From contig FWXP01000008.1 of assembly GCA_900176545.1 (NCBI GenBank), positions 55,288 through 119,287 on the forward strand: a stretch of 64,000 nt of DNA. Direction: 5' to 3'. This document shows, piece after piece, positions 43,814 through 53,569 of this stretch. The DNA comes from Oscillospiraceae bacterium. GTDB lineage: Bacteria; Bacillota; Clostridia; Saccharofermentanales; Saccharofermentanaceae. The notes below the pieces were generated by a model. It was not told the DNA's origin. It worked only from the letters and a program-made list of their open reading frames with translations, and made no database searches. The translations under genes and the position numbers were made by a program. Position 1 is the first letter of the stretch. Each line of letters starts with the position of its first letter.

Positions 43814-44458
43814 ATGAAGAGAATACTTTGTTACGGCGATTCGCTCACATGGGGTTATGATCCCGAGAAGAGGGTCAGGATAGATCCCGAATACAGATGG
43901 ACGGGAGTCCTGGCTGATAAGCTTCGGGGAGAAGCCGTTGTGATCGAGGAAGGCCAGAACGGCAGGACCATAGCTACGGATGATCCCGCAGAGGGTGAGA
44001 AGAACGGTATCAGGTATATCGTTCCGTGCCTCGAGAGCCAAAGTCCCCTCGATATCATGGTGCTGATGCTGGGAACTAACGATCTTAAGCGCAAGTTCAA
44101 TTACTGTGCCTCTGATGTGGCATGCGAGATGGAACGCTTTTTGCAGAAAGTTACGGCACATAACATATTCAAGATGCAGGGTAACATGAAGATACTCCTG
44201 GTATCTCCTCCGCATGTGGGCGAGAATATCAGGGAGTCGTGGCTGGGTGACAGCTTCGGCTATGAGAGGGCAAGGGAAGTTTCCATGAAGCTGGCACCTT
44301 TGTATGCGGATCTGGCGGAAAGATACGGCGCAGCATTCCTGGATGCTTCAAAGTTCGTGACGGTAAGTCCTTCCGACAGCATCCATCTTGATGCCACAGA
44401 GCAGAAAAAGCTCGGGGAAGCCATATTCGGCAAGCTCAAGGAAGAAAGATACATTTGA
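43814..44458 (+). CDS. SGNH/GDSL hydrolase
   Basis: Esterase-type hydrolase of 214 residues with all four SGNH blocks: GDSLTWG (Ser), the block II Gly in EEGQNGRT, LGTNDLK (Asn) and the DSIHLD catalytic Asp-His. There is no signal peptide, so it probably acts in the cytosol. Relatives include arylesterases and acyl-sugar esterases, possibly acting on acetylated xylan fragments; that is speculative here. It ends just before the ribosome site of the peptidase gene. Confidence 0.88.
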   Translation: MKRILCYGDSLTWGYDPEKRVRIDPEYRWTGVLADKLRGEAVVIEEGQNGRTIATDDPAEGEKNGIRYIVPCLESQSPLDIMVLMLGTNDLKRKFNYCASDVACEMERFLQKVTAHNIFKMQGNMKILLVSPPHVGENIRESWLGDSFGYERAREVSMKLAPLYADLAERYGAAFLDASKFVTVSPSDSIHLDATEQKKLGEAIFGKLKEERYI

Positions 44459-44481
44459 TCCCAAGGAGGGTAAAGATAAGC

Positions 44482-46932
44482 ATGGGAAAAGAAAAAGGAA
44501 GATCAAAAAAGAGATTCGCACCGATAGTGGTAGTAGCGATAATACTGTCACTGGTGATAAGGATCGGATTGATCGGAGGTCTGGGATATGTCGCTTATGA
44601 CGAGTTATCCTACAGCTCTTCTCATTCGTCATCACGTTCTTCCAAGAAGGACAAGGATAAAGACGAAGATGACGAGGATGACGACGATCAGGATGTCGAC
44701 GACGACGAGGACGATGAGGACGACGATGAGGACGATAACGGCAACGGGAACAATAATAATGTTACTCCTGCCGGAGCTGCCAAGTGGACGGTGCTCGTAT
44801 ATATGTGCGGTACTGACCTCGAGTCCCAGAACGGATTCGCTTCCCTTGCATTCGACTGGATGGATGATGAAGCCATAACTGATGATGTAAATATCATCGT
44901 CGAGACGGGCGGTACCTTGCAGTGGAACAACGAAGATCCTTACTTCAACGGAGATGCAGTACAGGATGTAGAGATCCCCGAGGATATGCTCGGAAGGTTC
45001 AAGATAGAGCAGGGCGAGGTAATAGATCTCGGAGCAGTGGAGCTTCAGTCCATGGGTTCTGCCGATACGCTCTCTGACTTTATCTCCTGGGGTGTCGCAT
45101 CCTATCCTGCAGAGAAGTACATGTTCGTCATGTGGAACCACGGATATGTCGAGCCTTACGGCAACATGGAACACGATGAGATCTTCTACGACGATAATGC
45201 GGGAGGTACCATCAATTCCCTGGAGACCAATGTAGACACGTCCGATTACTTCAATGACTGCCTTAACCTGGATGAGATAAGGCAGGGCTTTGAGGACGGC
45301 GGAGTTCACTTCGATATGATCGCTTTCAATACCTGTCTTTCAGGATCCATGGAGGTAGCATCTGCGGTTGCTCCCTACGGTGACTATATGGTCGCTTCCG
45401 AGGAGAGTATCCCTGCTATCATCGGTCTTCCCATCGAGTACATAACATACCTTGCCGAGAATCCCGACTGCACAGCGGAAGAGCTGGGAAACGAGATCCT
45501 CGCTCTTTATGAGGAGGAGATCAATGATTATGCGACTCAGTATTCTTCCGATCAGGATATTGCCATGATATTCTCCACCGGAACCATGTCCATGATCGAT
45601 CTTTCCGCCATGGAAGAGATAGATGCTCTTATGGGTGATCTGTGGGAGAGGATCTATTACAGCACATATAACACATATGAGTTCTCTGCTGTCATCACTC
45701 AGGCTTCCAAGTGCGAGAACTACGGAGCTGACGGTAATGCTCCGGGAAATCTTATCGACTTCAGGACATTCCTGAGCCGACTGCTCCCGATCTTTACGGA
45801 TACTACGGTAGATGATGAGCTCCTTGCTCTTATCGACGATAATGTAGTAAGCGTATCGGGTTCTTCCAGGACGGCATCCTGCGGAATGTCTATCTATTTT
45901 CCTTCCGCTATCTATCCTCAGGCTCTGAGAAACAGTTACGAGTCGATACTCAGCGCCAACAATATCTCCTATACGGAGGATGAGATGGATGAGATCATCT
46001 CACGCCATCTGGACTATTCGCTGACAGGCTATATCGATAATATCGATTTTATCGACGGATATTACTGGTATGCCGCTTACCTCGAAGTCAGGTTCTCGGA
46101 ATACTGGACTACTTCTTCGGCAGTATGGTCCAATGTCGACAGCAATGCTGATCCTAACTATGCGAACCAGACTCAGATAAGTGCTACGGCATCTGCGGAT
46201 ATCGAATATGACATACTCTTCGATGACAACGGTAACGTCACTCTGGATATAACTTCCGGATCCGACATGGTGCTTTCCGTTGAAGCCAACGCATGTTATT
46301 ACCTTGCTACCGATAATGCTTATTCTTATACGCTGTTCGGTTCCGAGATGGTATATCCGGATTCTGCGAACGGTACGTACAGCTTTAATCCCAACTGCGA
46401 ATGGTTCACCTTCGACGGACATGTCGTTACCGTATACATCGTAGAGGATACTGATGACCATACGATCTATGCGACTCCCGCGGATGTCAATGAAGTGTGG
46501 TCCTTCATATATTTCTACTTCGATAAGACAACGGGTGAGTACTCACTGCTCCACTGTGCAGTCATTGATCCTACGACAGGCGTAGCGACCAACGATCTCT
46601 TCACCCTTCAGGACGGTGATTCAGTCGAGTTCATGTACTATTCCATCATGGCTACTCCGGGATTCAACCCCAGGCTCTTCATAAGAGGCCTGTTCGATCC
46701 CGTCGAGTTTGACGGCGACTTCGATATAAGGAAGGATGATATGTTCACAACGGGCTCCGGCGAGAAGATCCTTCTTGTCAACTTCCTTATCAGGGATTCC
46801 TTCGGTGAGATCATCGATACCGTATCAGTAGAGATCGTCTACGGCGATGACAACTCCATCGTGAGCGTACAGGAAGCACAGGGCTATCTTGATTACACGA
46901 ACCTCTATGAGGTAACCACGGTCTGGGTCTGA
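44482..46932 (+). CDS. Clostripain-family (C11) cysteine peptidase
   Basis: Membrane-anchored peptidase of 816 residues. A basic N-terminus and one helix (about 14-40) are followed by a Ser/Lys patch and a striking Asp/Glu/Asn low-complexity linker (about 55-92). The C11 domain then carries the catalytic His in FVMWNHGY and Cys in IAFNTCLSGSMEVA, with KWTVLVYMCGTDLES as family opening. The C-terminal 350 residues are beta-rich and may bind substrate. Clostripain relatives cut after Arg. AAGGAGG lies 12 bp before the ATG, somewhat far. Confidence 0.9.
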   Translation: MGKEKGRSKKRFAPIVVVAIILSLVIRIGLIGGLGYVAYDELSYSSSHSSSRSSKKDKDKDEDDEDDDDQDVDDDEDDEDDDEDDNGNGNNNNVTPAGAAKWTVLVYMCGTDLESQNGFASLAFDWMDDEAITDDVNIIVETGGTLQWNNEDPYFNGDAVQDVEIPEDMLGRFKIEQGEVIDLGAVELQSMGSADTLSDFISWGVASYPAEKYMFVMWNHGYVEPYGNMEHDEIFYDDNAGGTINSLETNVDTSDYFNDCLNLDEIRQGFEDGGVHFDMIAFNTCLSGSMEVASAVAPYGDYMVASEESIPAIIGLPIEYITYLAENPDCTAEELGNEILALYEEEINDYATQYSSDQDIAMIFSTGTMSMIDLSAMEEIDALMGDLWERIYYSTYNTYEFSAVITQASKCENYGADGNAPGNLIDFRTFLSRLLPIFTDTTVDDELLALIDDNVVSVSGSSRTASCGMSIYFPSAIYPQALRNSYESILSANNISYTEDEMDEIISRHLDYSLTGYIDNIDFIDGYYWYAAYLEVRFSEYWTTSSAVWSNVDSNADPNYANQTQISATASADIEYDILFDDNGNVTLDITSGSDMVLSVEANACYYLATDNAYSYTLFGSEMVYPDSANGTYSFNPNCEWFTFDGHVVTVYIVEDTDDHTIYATPADVNEVWSFIYFYFDKTTGEYSLLHCAVIDPTTGVATNDLFTLQDGDSVEFMYYSIMATPGFNPRLFIRGLFDPVEFDGDFDIRKDDMFTTGSGEKILLVNFLIRDSFGEIIDTVSVEIVYGDDNSIVSVQEAQGYLDYTNLYEVTTVWV

Positions 46933-48057
46933 TCAGATGTGAGTAAGTATCGAATAAAGCGATAATAATATCGCGAGAAGTATCAGATTGATAACGGTAA
47001 AGGCGGGGATATATTTCCCGCCTTTTTCTTCGGCAGGAAGCTTGGCGTGATACTTATACGTGATAAGGCTGGCCATGCTGGCGATGAGGGTTCCCAGGCC
47101 CCCGAGGTTGGTACCGATGACAAGTGATCTTCCGTCTTCTGTAAAAGCGGAAAGGAGCATGGCGGCAGGTACGTTGCTTATGAACTGTGACGAGATGACT
47201 GCCGTAAGTACGGGTGATCTGTCGACGACGGAAGAGAGTGCTTCCTTTACCTCGGTTATCCTTCCTATGTTGCCTATGAGAACGAAGAAGAATATGAATG
47301 TCAGAAGGAGAGCGTAGTCAGCTCCCTTGAAGGCTTTGCGGTCGAAGATAAGGATGAAGACGGCCACGACGCCTATCATGATGCCCCAATGGACCTTGCC
47401 CGCTACCGTGAGCACGCAGAGGATAAAGAGAGCGATGTAGATAATGAGCCTTGATGCCTTCGGAGGGTCCACCTTCTTCATGTTGCTGCCGGGCTCTGCT
47501 TCCTTGTTCTTGCACATCAGGAATACCCCGAGGGATATGAGTGCCAGGGACAGTGCGGAATAGGGGAGCATCAGAAGGAGGAAGCTTCCAAGGTTCATAT
47601 CGTAGTTGGTATACAGATAAAGGTTCTGCGGGTTGCCGATGGGCGTTAACATGGAACCTAAGTTGGTCGCTACCGTCATGAAGATCAGGGTGTACATAAG
47701 GCTTTTAAAGTCCTTGAAGGAGGATAGTACCATTATGGCAAAAGGAACCAGCGTTACGAGGGTAACGTCATTTGTCAGGAGCATACTGAGGAAGAAACTC
47801 ATGACCACCAGAAGGATGCTTATATGACGCTGTCCCTTGATCTTTCTTAGGAGACAGTATGTCATATAGTCGAAGGTGCCTATCCTTACGCAGGCGCTCA
47901 CTATGAGCATGAGGCCTAAGAGGATCGCCAGTACCTTGAAGTTGATGTAGCCTATATAGGCAGCGTCGGGTCTTACAAAGAACATCGACACGATGGCAAG
48001 GACCCCGGATATATAGAGTACGGGGTCTTTCTTAAGAGCGGTAATGATCTTATTCAT
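46933..48057 (-). CDS. SLC13/ArsB-type anion transporter
   Basis: Permease of 374 residues with about ten helices. LLTNDVTLVTLVPFAIMVLS in the first half and ISSQFISNVPAAMLLSAFTEDGRSLVIGTNLGGLGTLIASMASLI in the second are the re-entrant Asn/Thr motifs of the ion-transporter superfamily (citrate/dicarboxylate, ArsB, NhaD). Which anion it carries cannot be decided. Its start overlaps the end of the AraC gene by 8 bp, so regulator and carrier are one operon. It abuts the convergent peptidase gene with no spacer. Confidence 0.87.
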   Translation of the reverse strand: MNKIITALKKDPVLYISGVLAIVSMFFVRPDAAYIGYINFKVLAILLGLMLIVSACVRIGTFDYMTYCLLRKIKGQRHISILLVVMSFFLSMLLTNDVTLVTLVPFAIMVLSSFKDFKSLMYTLIFMTVATNLGSMLTPIGNPQNLYLYTNYDMNLGSFLLLMLPYSALSLALISLGVFLMCKNKEAEPGSNMKKVDPPKASRLIIYIALFILCVLTVAGKVHWGIMIGVVAVFILIFDRKAFKGADYALLLTFIFFFVLIGNIGRITEVKEALSSVVDRSPVLTAVISSQFISNVPAAMLLSAFTEDGRSLVIGTNLGGLGTLIASMASLITYKYHAKLPAEEKGGKYIPAFTVINLILLAILLSLYSILTHI

Positions 48058-48835
48058 TCTTTAATGCGTTTCTCCTGTATTGACCGGGTGTTATCCCTAC
48101 TGATTTGCGAAATTGGCGGCAGAAGTGCTCTGTGCTGTTGTAGCCGCACAGCTCAGCTATTTCCGAGATGGTGTGTCCCGTGTAGATGAGCCTTTCCTGT
48201 GCGAGCCTTATCCTCGCATTTATGACTTCTTCCATACATGTGTTGCCGAAAGTATTCTTGTAGACTGTCTGGAACCTGGTCCTGCTCAGGTTGATCTTGG
48301 ACGCCATTATGTCTATGGTCCAGTCCTTCTCCGGATGATGCATTATCTCTCTTCGAAGCTCCGTAAACTCGTGCCTGTAGGGAGTGGTCTCGATATCTTC
48401 CGCTTCCGTAGACAGCTTTGATATCAGCAGCTCGAAAAGATTCTGCAGAGCCTTGCGCTTCTCTTCTCCTTCGGAGGATTCGCTCTCCCATGTGATGAGC
48501 TTTATCAGGTCATGCACGAACTCCGCATCGGCAGGTGAGAAAGGTACGTTCTTCTTGGGGAAGTCTGCAATGAACTTCTCGTCTGACTTGAACCTGATCC
48601 AGTCGTTGGTATAGGGCTCATCGGGAAGTGACGTATAGTACTTCCTGTGCCCGGGGGTAAAGAAGACAACTGACTTGGCAGGGTACTTCCTAAGCTCCCC
48701 CTCTACCCAGAACATGGCAGGAGTATGTGTATATATCAGCTGATAGCAATCGTATCCGCCTCGGCCGTTACTCGTATCGTAGATAAGGCCGTCCTTGTGG
48801 GTGTAACTGTAACCTGCAAACAATACATCAATCAT
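48050..48835 (-). CDS. AraC family transcriptional regulator
   Basis: Regulator of 261 residues. The N-terminal cupin-like part (YQLIYTHTPAMFWVEGELRKYPAKSVVFFTPGHRKYY) senses a ligand. The C-terminal tandem HTH (IDIMASKINLSRTRFQTVYKNTFG, HTISEIAELCGYNSTEHFCRQFRKSVGITPGQYR) binds DNA. GAGG lies 7 bp before the ATG. It is translationally coupled to the anion transporter, which is its likely target. Confidence 0.92.
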   Translation of the reverse strand: MIDVLFAGYSYTHKDGLIYDTSNGRGGYDCYQLIYTHTPAMFWVEGELRKYPAKSVVFFTPGHRKYYTSLPDEPYTNDWIRFKSDEKFIADFPKKNVPFSPADAEFVHDLIKLITWESESSEGEEKRKALQNLFELLISKLSTEAEDIETTPYRHEFTELRREIMHHPEKDWTIDIMASKINLSRTRFQTVYKNTFGNTCMEEVINARIRLAQERLIYTGHTISEIAELCGYNSTEHFCRQFRKSVGITPGQYRRNALKNE

Positions 48836-49049
48836 CTTTTACCTCTTGTTGCACAAAAAATATAGCAGAAGCAAGTTGTTTCTAGTACATAATACTAGTC
48901 GTTGAACAATAAATCAATTTAAGAGTTTTATAATTCATTGTTGGTATTTATCGCGAGTGATAATTTGAGCATAAGACGAACGAAAAGAAGAAAAATAGTA
49001 AAGATCAATCGGAATGGTCTTCAAGGGTATTGAGAGGAAGTAACTTAAC

Positions 49050-50429
49050 ATGAGTGCAATGGTCCGTGACATGACAAAGGGCAACACGACGAAGCTCCTT
49101 TTGGAGTTCTCCGTTCCCATGCTTATCGGTAACATCTTTCAGCAGATATATAACGTAGTCGACTCTGCCATCGTAGGTAAATACATAGGAGCCGATGCTC
49201 TGGCGGCAGTAGGTTCGACGGGATCCGTCAACTTCCTGTTCTTCTCCGTATGTATCGGAGTAGGAAGCGGTAGCGGTATCGTGGCATCCAGATACTTCGG
49301 AGGCAAGGAGCACGACAATGTTAAGAGAGTAGTTGCCAACAGCTGCTACATCATGATGATCGCATCGTTCTTCATGGCTCTTCTGGGATTCATCCTCTCG
49401 GGATCTGTCCTTCACCTTCTTAACACACCCGAGAACATCTTCGCTAACGCTTCTATGTATCTTCAGCTCATGTGCCTGGGTATTCCCCTCGTAGGACTTT
49501 TCAACTACGGTTCATCGATGCTCAGGGCTCTGGGAGATTCCAAGACTCCCCTTATATTCCTGCTGGTATCCTGCTTCGTTAACATCGGACTTGATTACCT
49601 CTTCGTAGTTCAGTTCGGCATGGGCATCAAGGGTGCTGCGGTAGCGACTCTCATCGCCCAGGCTATCGCAGGTATAGGATGCCTTATCTATTCTTACATA
49701 ACCAATGAGTACTTCAGGATCGAGAAGAGGCTTAGAAACTTCAACGTAAGGATCATCAAGGAGTGCGTAAGGATGGGCTCCATGTTAGCTCTTCAGATGG
49801 GCATGATCGCCGTATCCTGCATCGCCCTTCAGAGATATGTAAATAACTTCGGTTCCACCGTAGTCGCTGCCTTCACCGCAACGGGAAGGATCGAGCAGAT
49901 CATCCAGCAGCCCTATAACTCTCTTGGTATGGCAATCTCCACACATGCAGGCCAGAACCTGGGTGCAGGTAACCACAAGAGGATCAAGGAGGGATTCAAT
50001 AAGGGCCTTCTTATCGCCTTTATCTTCTCCGTCCTCATGCTTCCCGTCATGCAGTTCTTCGGTGAGCAGATAATAAGCATCTTCGTAGACGAGCAGGAAG
50101 TAATTGCTCTCGGAGCAAAGGGCCTTCGTATCACAAGCGTATTCTATTTTGCACTCGGATCCATATATGTCAGCAGAGGTATCTTGAACGGTATCGGAGA
50201 TGCTGCCTTCGCCTTCATCAACGGCTTCGTAGAGATGGTCGGAAGGATCCTTCTTCCCGCACTCCTTGCAGGTTCGCTCTTCGGAGTATGGGGCTTATGG
50301 CTCTCGGGTGGCCTTACATGGTTTATAAGCGGCCTGTTCGCCGTCATCAGATATCGCGGCAAGTTATGCCGTAAGGATAAGACGATAGTGAACAAGCTGC
50401 ATAACAGCTTCCGTAAAGAAACCGCCTGA
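49050..50429 (+). CDS. MATE family efflux transporter
   Basis: Second MATE permease of the window, 459 residues and about twelve helices. The opening MTKGNTTKLLLEFSVPMLIGNIFQQIYNVVDSAIVGKYIG is typical of the DinF/NorM-like Firmicute group; QPYNSLGMAISTHAGQNLGAGNHKRI begins the second half. No regulator is adjacent except the divergent AraC gene. The 213-bp gap in front is AT-rich, with TATAAT at 48929-48934 and the inverted repeat CTAGTA-N5-TACTAG at 48882-48898. Confidence 0.9.
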   Translation: MSAMVRDMTKGNTTKLLLEFSVPMLIGNIFQQIYNVVDSAIVGKYIGADALAAVGSTGSVNFLFFSVCIGVGSGSGIVASRYFGGKEHDNVKRVVANSCYIMMIASFFMALLGFILSGSVLHLLNTPENIFANASMYLQLMCLGIPLVGLFNYGSSMLRALGDSKTPLIFLLVSCFVNIGLDYLFVVQFGMGIKGAAVATLIAQAIAGIGCLIYSYITNEYFRIEKRLRNFNVRIIKECVRMGSMLALQMGMIAVSCIALQRYVNNFGSTVVAAFTATGRIEQIIQQPYNSLGMAISTHAGQNLGAGNHKRIKEGFNKGLLIAFIFSVLMLPVMQFFGEQIISIFVDEQEVIALGAKGLRITSVFYFALGSIYVSRGILNGIGDAAFAFINGFVEMVGRILLPALLAGSLFGVWGLWLSGGLTWFISGLFAVIRYRGKLCRKDKTIVNKLHNSFRKETA

Positions 50430-50449
50430 CGTAAGTCAGACGGTTCTTT
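50420..50449 (+). terminator. Terminator after MATE gene
   Basis: An 11-bp arm pair with one mismatch (50420-50430 with 50435-50445) overlaps the MATE stop codon and is followed by CTTTT. It separates the MATE gene from the convergent xylanase gene. Confidence 0.8.
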
Positions 50450-50483
50450 TAACGGGTGTATAAATGGTATTCCGTGATATCTC

Positions 50484-52550
50484 TTAAGCTGCTTCGATGA
50501 CCAGGTCGTCAAGGTAGAACGCACTCATGTCGGAGCTTTCCCAGTAGACCTGAAGGTAAGACATTCCATCGGGCACGACATATTCGCCTTCGACATATAC
50601 CCACTCACCGGAAGATGTATCGACTTCTTCGATGTGAGGCCATGTGCCTTCGATGTCTGCAGTGAAGCTTACTGTCTCTGCATCTGATCTTATGGCAAAT
50701 GAATAATGGATAGTCGTACCGGAGAATCTCGTTACGTCGATGCAGTAACCGTCGTAGGAAGCATCTCCGCCTGAATTCTCAAGGCAGTAATCACCGCTGT
50801 AGGCATCTCCTACGATGGTCTGCGTAGCGCTGTAGCGAGGGCCGCCTATGAATTCCTGATCCTCGTAGTCTTCGGAGATGGATGAGAGGTCTGTCTCTAC
50901 TTCAACATAGTCATCGGGGATAGTGATCTCATCGCCCGTGATCGCACATACAACGCCTTCGAAAGCGGGCTTGGGCTCGATGTTACCCGTGAAGAGCAAC
51001 GGCTGGTTGGAAGATCTCCAGCTCATGTCATCCGTAAGGCCCCAGAATGTGACGCACTCGATGGGAGTTCCGTTGTCCTTTGCTTCGATTATCGCCTCGA
51101 AGAGCCTCTGCATATAGACGCCCTGATCGTAGAGGGGATTAGCGGAGAGGGGAGCGTTGACGTCGAGCTCTGTGATATGGACTATTACGCCGAGCTCATC
51201 AACATATCTGTTCATGGCATCGATATATGCGTCGGGAGTTACCATGTTGCTGATGTGGCTCTGCATTCCGATACCGTCGATATTGCCTGCTTCTGCGACA
51301 GGTCTTAACATATCGAGGATAACGTTCTGCTTGGAAGTGTAGTACTCGTTGTAGTCGTTATAGAAGAGGAGAACGCCCTCGGGAGCGTGAGCTCTTGCGA
51401 ATTCGAAAGCCTTCTCTACATAGTCGTCGCCGATTATGTCTCTCCAGTAGCAGTCACGCATGTCGCCGCTGTTATCGTCTGCTGCTTCGTTTACAACGTC
51501 CCAGGCATAGATGACTCCGGGATAGTTCTCTTCGCAGTAGCTCATGACCGCGTCGATGTAGTTCTCCATCCTGGTGAGCATAAGATCTCTGTCGGCAAGC
51601 TCTCCGTCTACATCGTAGTTCTCATAGAAGAGCCAGGAAGGTGTCTGTGAATACCAGATAAGAGTATGTCCTCTCATGGCGATGCCGTTATCCATGCAGT
51701 ACTGAAGGATGGGATCTGCCTTGGAGAAATCAAGTGCAGGGCACTCGTTATAAGTCTCAGGGTCAGCGAGAGTAGTTGCTGCATCGAGTACGTTCTCGGG
51801 CTTTAACTCATTCTCGGGAGTAACGGAATTGAACTCGGTGTTCAGAAGTGTCAGGAACTCAGGGTTGGGGTTGTCGATAACGGATACGGGAAGACATGTT
51901 CCGACCATGAAATAATCGGCATAGAGTTCCTTCAAGGAGTCATATCCGGAAGGATCTTGAAGCTCGGCGGGAGGAGTGTTCGTCAGATCGATGAACTCAC
52001 CTTCTACGCTTACTGTCATTGTGTTGACGGTGATATCCCTTACGTCGGAGGCTTCGATGTAGACTGCGCAGTCCGAAGCGTTGGCGGGGATGGATACCGT
52101 ACCGGAGATATTGCCGAATACGCCTGCGGATGTAGCACCTTCGGCTATGGTCACGTAGGAAGTATTACCGTAGATGTTATATCTTAAGGTAAGTCTGACC
52201 TGGCTGTTCGCACTGGCTACGTTGGCAGTCGCCTTGATCGTGTTGCCCCTGAAGTTCTCACAGGGGATCTCGATGCCGGCATTGCTGGCCTGTCTTGCAG
52301 TGATGTTAGCCATGTTGCCTTCAAGATCTACTTCGCAGTCACCGTTGATCTGCCAGAAATCCGTTGTTCCGTCGAAGTTCTCTTCGATGGAGAGAAGGAT
52401 CTCGCCCGAATCATCGGCTTCTGTCGCGGAGATGTCGATGGCTGTCGTTGTAGCAGATGCCTGCGATACGTCAGTAGACTGACCGCACGCAGAAAAGAGC
52501 ATTGAGCCCGTGAGCGCCAATGCTGCCACGTAAGGTTTTCTCTTCTTCAT
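50484..52550 (-). CDS. GH10 endo-1,4-beta-xylanase lipoprotein with flanking carbohydrate-binding modules
   Basis: Surface xylanase of 688 residues. Lipobox LFSAC with Cys22, then a Thr/Ser linker. An N-terminal beta-sandwich of CBM4/9/22 type covers about residues 50-200. The GH10 barrel (about 210-555) shows FNSVTPENELKPENV, GHTLIWYSQTPSWLF, the acid/base Glu in WDVVNEAADD and the nucleophile Glu in HITELDVNAP. A C-terminal module of similar sandwich type covers about 575-688. GGAGGT before the ATG at 52550 sets the start. It supplies xylose that the XylA of this window can isomerise. Confidence 0.94.
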   Translation of the reverse strand: MKKRKPYVAALALTGSMLFSACGQSTDVSQASATTTAIDISATEADDSGEILLSIEENFDGTTDFWQINGDCEVDLEGNMANITARQASNAGIEIPCENFRGNTIKATANVASANSQVRLTLRYNIYGNTSYVTIAEGATSAGVFGNISGTVSIPANASDCAVYIEASDVRDITVNTMTVSVEGEFIDLTNTPPAELQDPSGYDSLKELYADYFMVGTCLPVSVIDNPNPEFLTLLNTEFNSVTPENELKPENVLDAATTLADPETYNECPALDFSKADPILQYCMDNGIAMRGHTLIWYSQTPSWLFYENYDVDGELADRDLMLTRMENYIDAVMSYCEENYPGVIYAWDVVNEAADDNSGDMRDCYWRDIIGDDYVEKAFEFARAHAPEGVLLFYNDYNEYYTSKQNVILDMLRPVAEAGNIDGIGMQSHISNMVTPDAYIDAMNRYVDELGVIVHITELDVNAPLSANPLYDQGVYMQRLFEAIIEAKDNGTPIECVTFWGLTDDMSWRSSNQPLLFTGNIEPKPAFEGVVCAITGDEITIPDDYVEVETDLSSISEDYEDQEFIGGPRYSATQTIVGDAYSGDYCLENSGGDASYDGYCIDVTRFSGTTIHYSFAIRSDAETVSFTADIEGTWPHIEEVDTSSGEWVYVEGEYVVPDGMSYLQVYWESSDMSAFYLDDLVIEAA

Positions 52551-52632
52551 TTCGTAACCTCCAGTGAAGTATAGTATTTCACTCCTTGATTGTCGCATAG
52601 TTGTTATTCATAAAAAACCCGACAAAAAACAG

Positions 52633-52641
52633 TGATATAAT
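52633..52641 (+). promoter_or_regulatory. Extended -10 promoter of PAP2 gene, probably leaderless
   Basis: TGATATAAT (an extended -10) ends 7 bp before the ATG at 52649, which puts the likely transcription start at or next to the start codon. No ribosome site precedes that ATG. Confidence 0.55.
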
Positions 52642-52648
52642 CCTCAGT

Positions 52649-53569
52649 ATGGGTGGAAATACGTTTTTTATCGGGTTTGAACCCGCCTTCATGGAATGGC
52701 TTCAATCGCACCTCGGATCATGGGGAGAAAAGGTCGCTGTCTTCTTTACCATGCTGTCCGAACCGATAGTCGTTATCGCCCTGATGTGTTTTCTTTACTG
52801 GTGCATAGATAAGGAGCGCGGAAAGAAGATCGCGGAGATGCTGGTGCTGGCTACAGTGGTCTGTCCTCTCCTGAAGAATACCTTCCTTCGAAGAAGGCCT
52901 TACATGGTGCATCAGGAGATAAGATGCATAAGACCTCCCGAGCCGGGGCAGCCCGTTAACGACATAGCGATACAGGGATATTCCTTCCCCAGTGCCCATT
53001 CGTCCAATGCGGCCGTCATGTTCACGTCCTTCTCTAAGTTCTACGACAAGAAGATCCTTAAGGTGCTGGCAATAGTTGCTCCCATACTCGTAGCCTTATC
53101 CAGAGTGGCTCTCGGAGTTCACTATCCTACGGATGTCCTTACAGGTCTTGCCGTAGGTTATATAAGCGTATTCCTCATTCTTCTCATGCACAGCAAGGCG
53201 AAGAACAAGACACTGCTTCGTATCCTTATCCTCGCCATATCCTCGGTAGGCTTTATCTACTGCAGGACGGAAGATTACTATACATGCATAGGAACGCTGG
53301 CGGGACTTTACGCTGCTATCCCATTTGAGGAGCATTTCGTAAAGTTCGAGAATACGAGAAAGCCTGTTCCCATGCTCCTTCGATATGCTATAGGCCTGGG
53401 TCTTTATGTAGGTCTCGGAGCTCTCTTCAAGATGCCTTTCGACAAGGCTTTCCTGGAGTCAGGTACCCTTGCGGCACTTTCCGTAAGAGCTGCCAGGTAC
53501 TTCCTTATCGTGTTCCTTCTTATCGGCGTCTATCCCTTATCCTTTAAGCTCTGGGAGAAGAAGTCATGA
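52649..53569 (+). CDS. PAP2 family membrane phosphatase
   Basis: Phosphatidic-acid-phosphatase type 2 protein of 306 residues with about eight helices. The tripartite phosphatase motif is present: KNTFLRRRPY, then SFPSAHSSNAA, then SRVALGVHYPTDVLTGL. The active site faces outside. Possible substrates are undecaprenyl pyrophosphate or lipid phosphates. The start is placed at 52649 because a TATAAT stands 7 bp before it; the transcript would then be leaderless. The stop overlaps the GH3 gene by 4 bp (ATGA), which joins two functions of envelope recycling. Confidence 0.88.
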   Translation: MGGNTFFIGFEPAFMEWLQSHLGSWGEKVAVFFTMLSEPIVVIALMCFLYWCIDKERGKKIAEMLVLATVVCPLLKNTFLRRRPYMVHQEIRCIRPPEPGQPVNDIAIQGYSFPSAHSSNAAVMFTSFSKFYDKKILKVLAIVAPILVALSRVALGVHYPTDVLTGLAVGYISVFLILLMHSKAKNKTLLRILILAISSVGFIYCRTEDYYTCIGTLAGLYAAIPFEEHFVKFENTRKPVPMLLRYAIGLGLYVGLGALFKMPFDKAFLESGTLAALSVRAARYFLIVFLLIGVYPLSFKLWEKKS

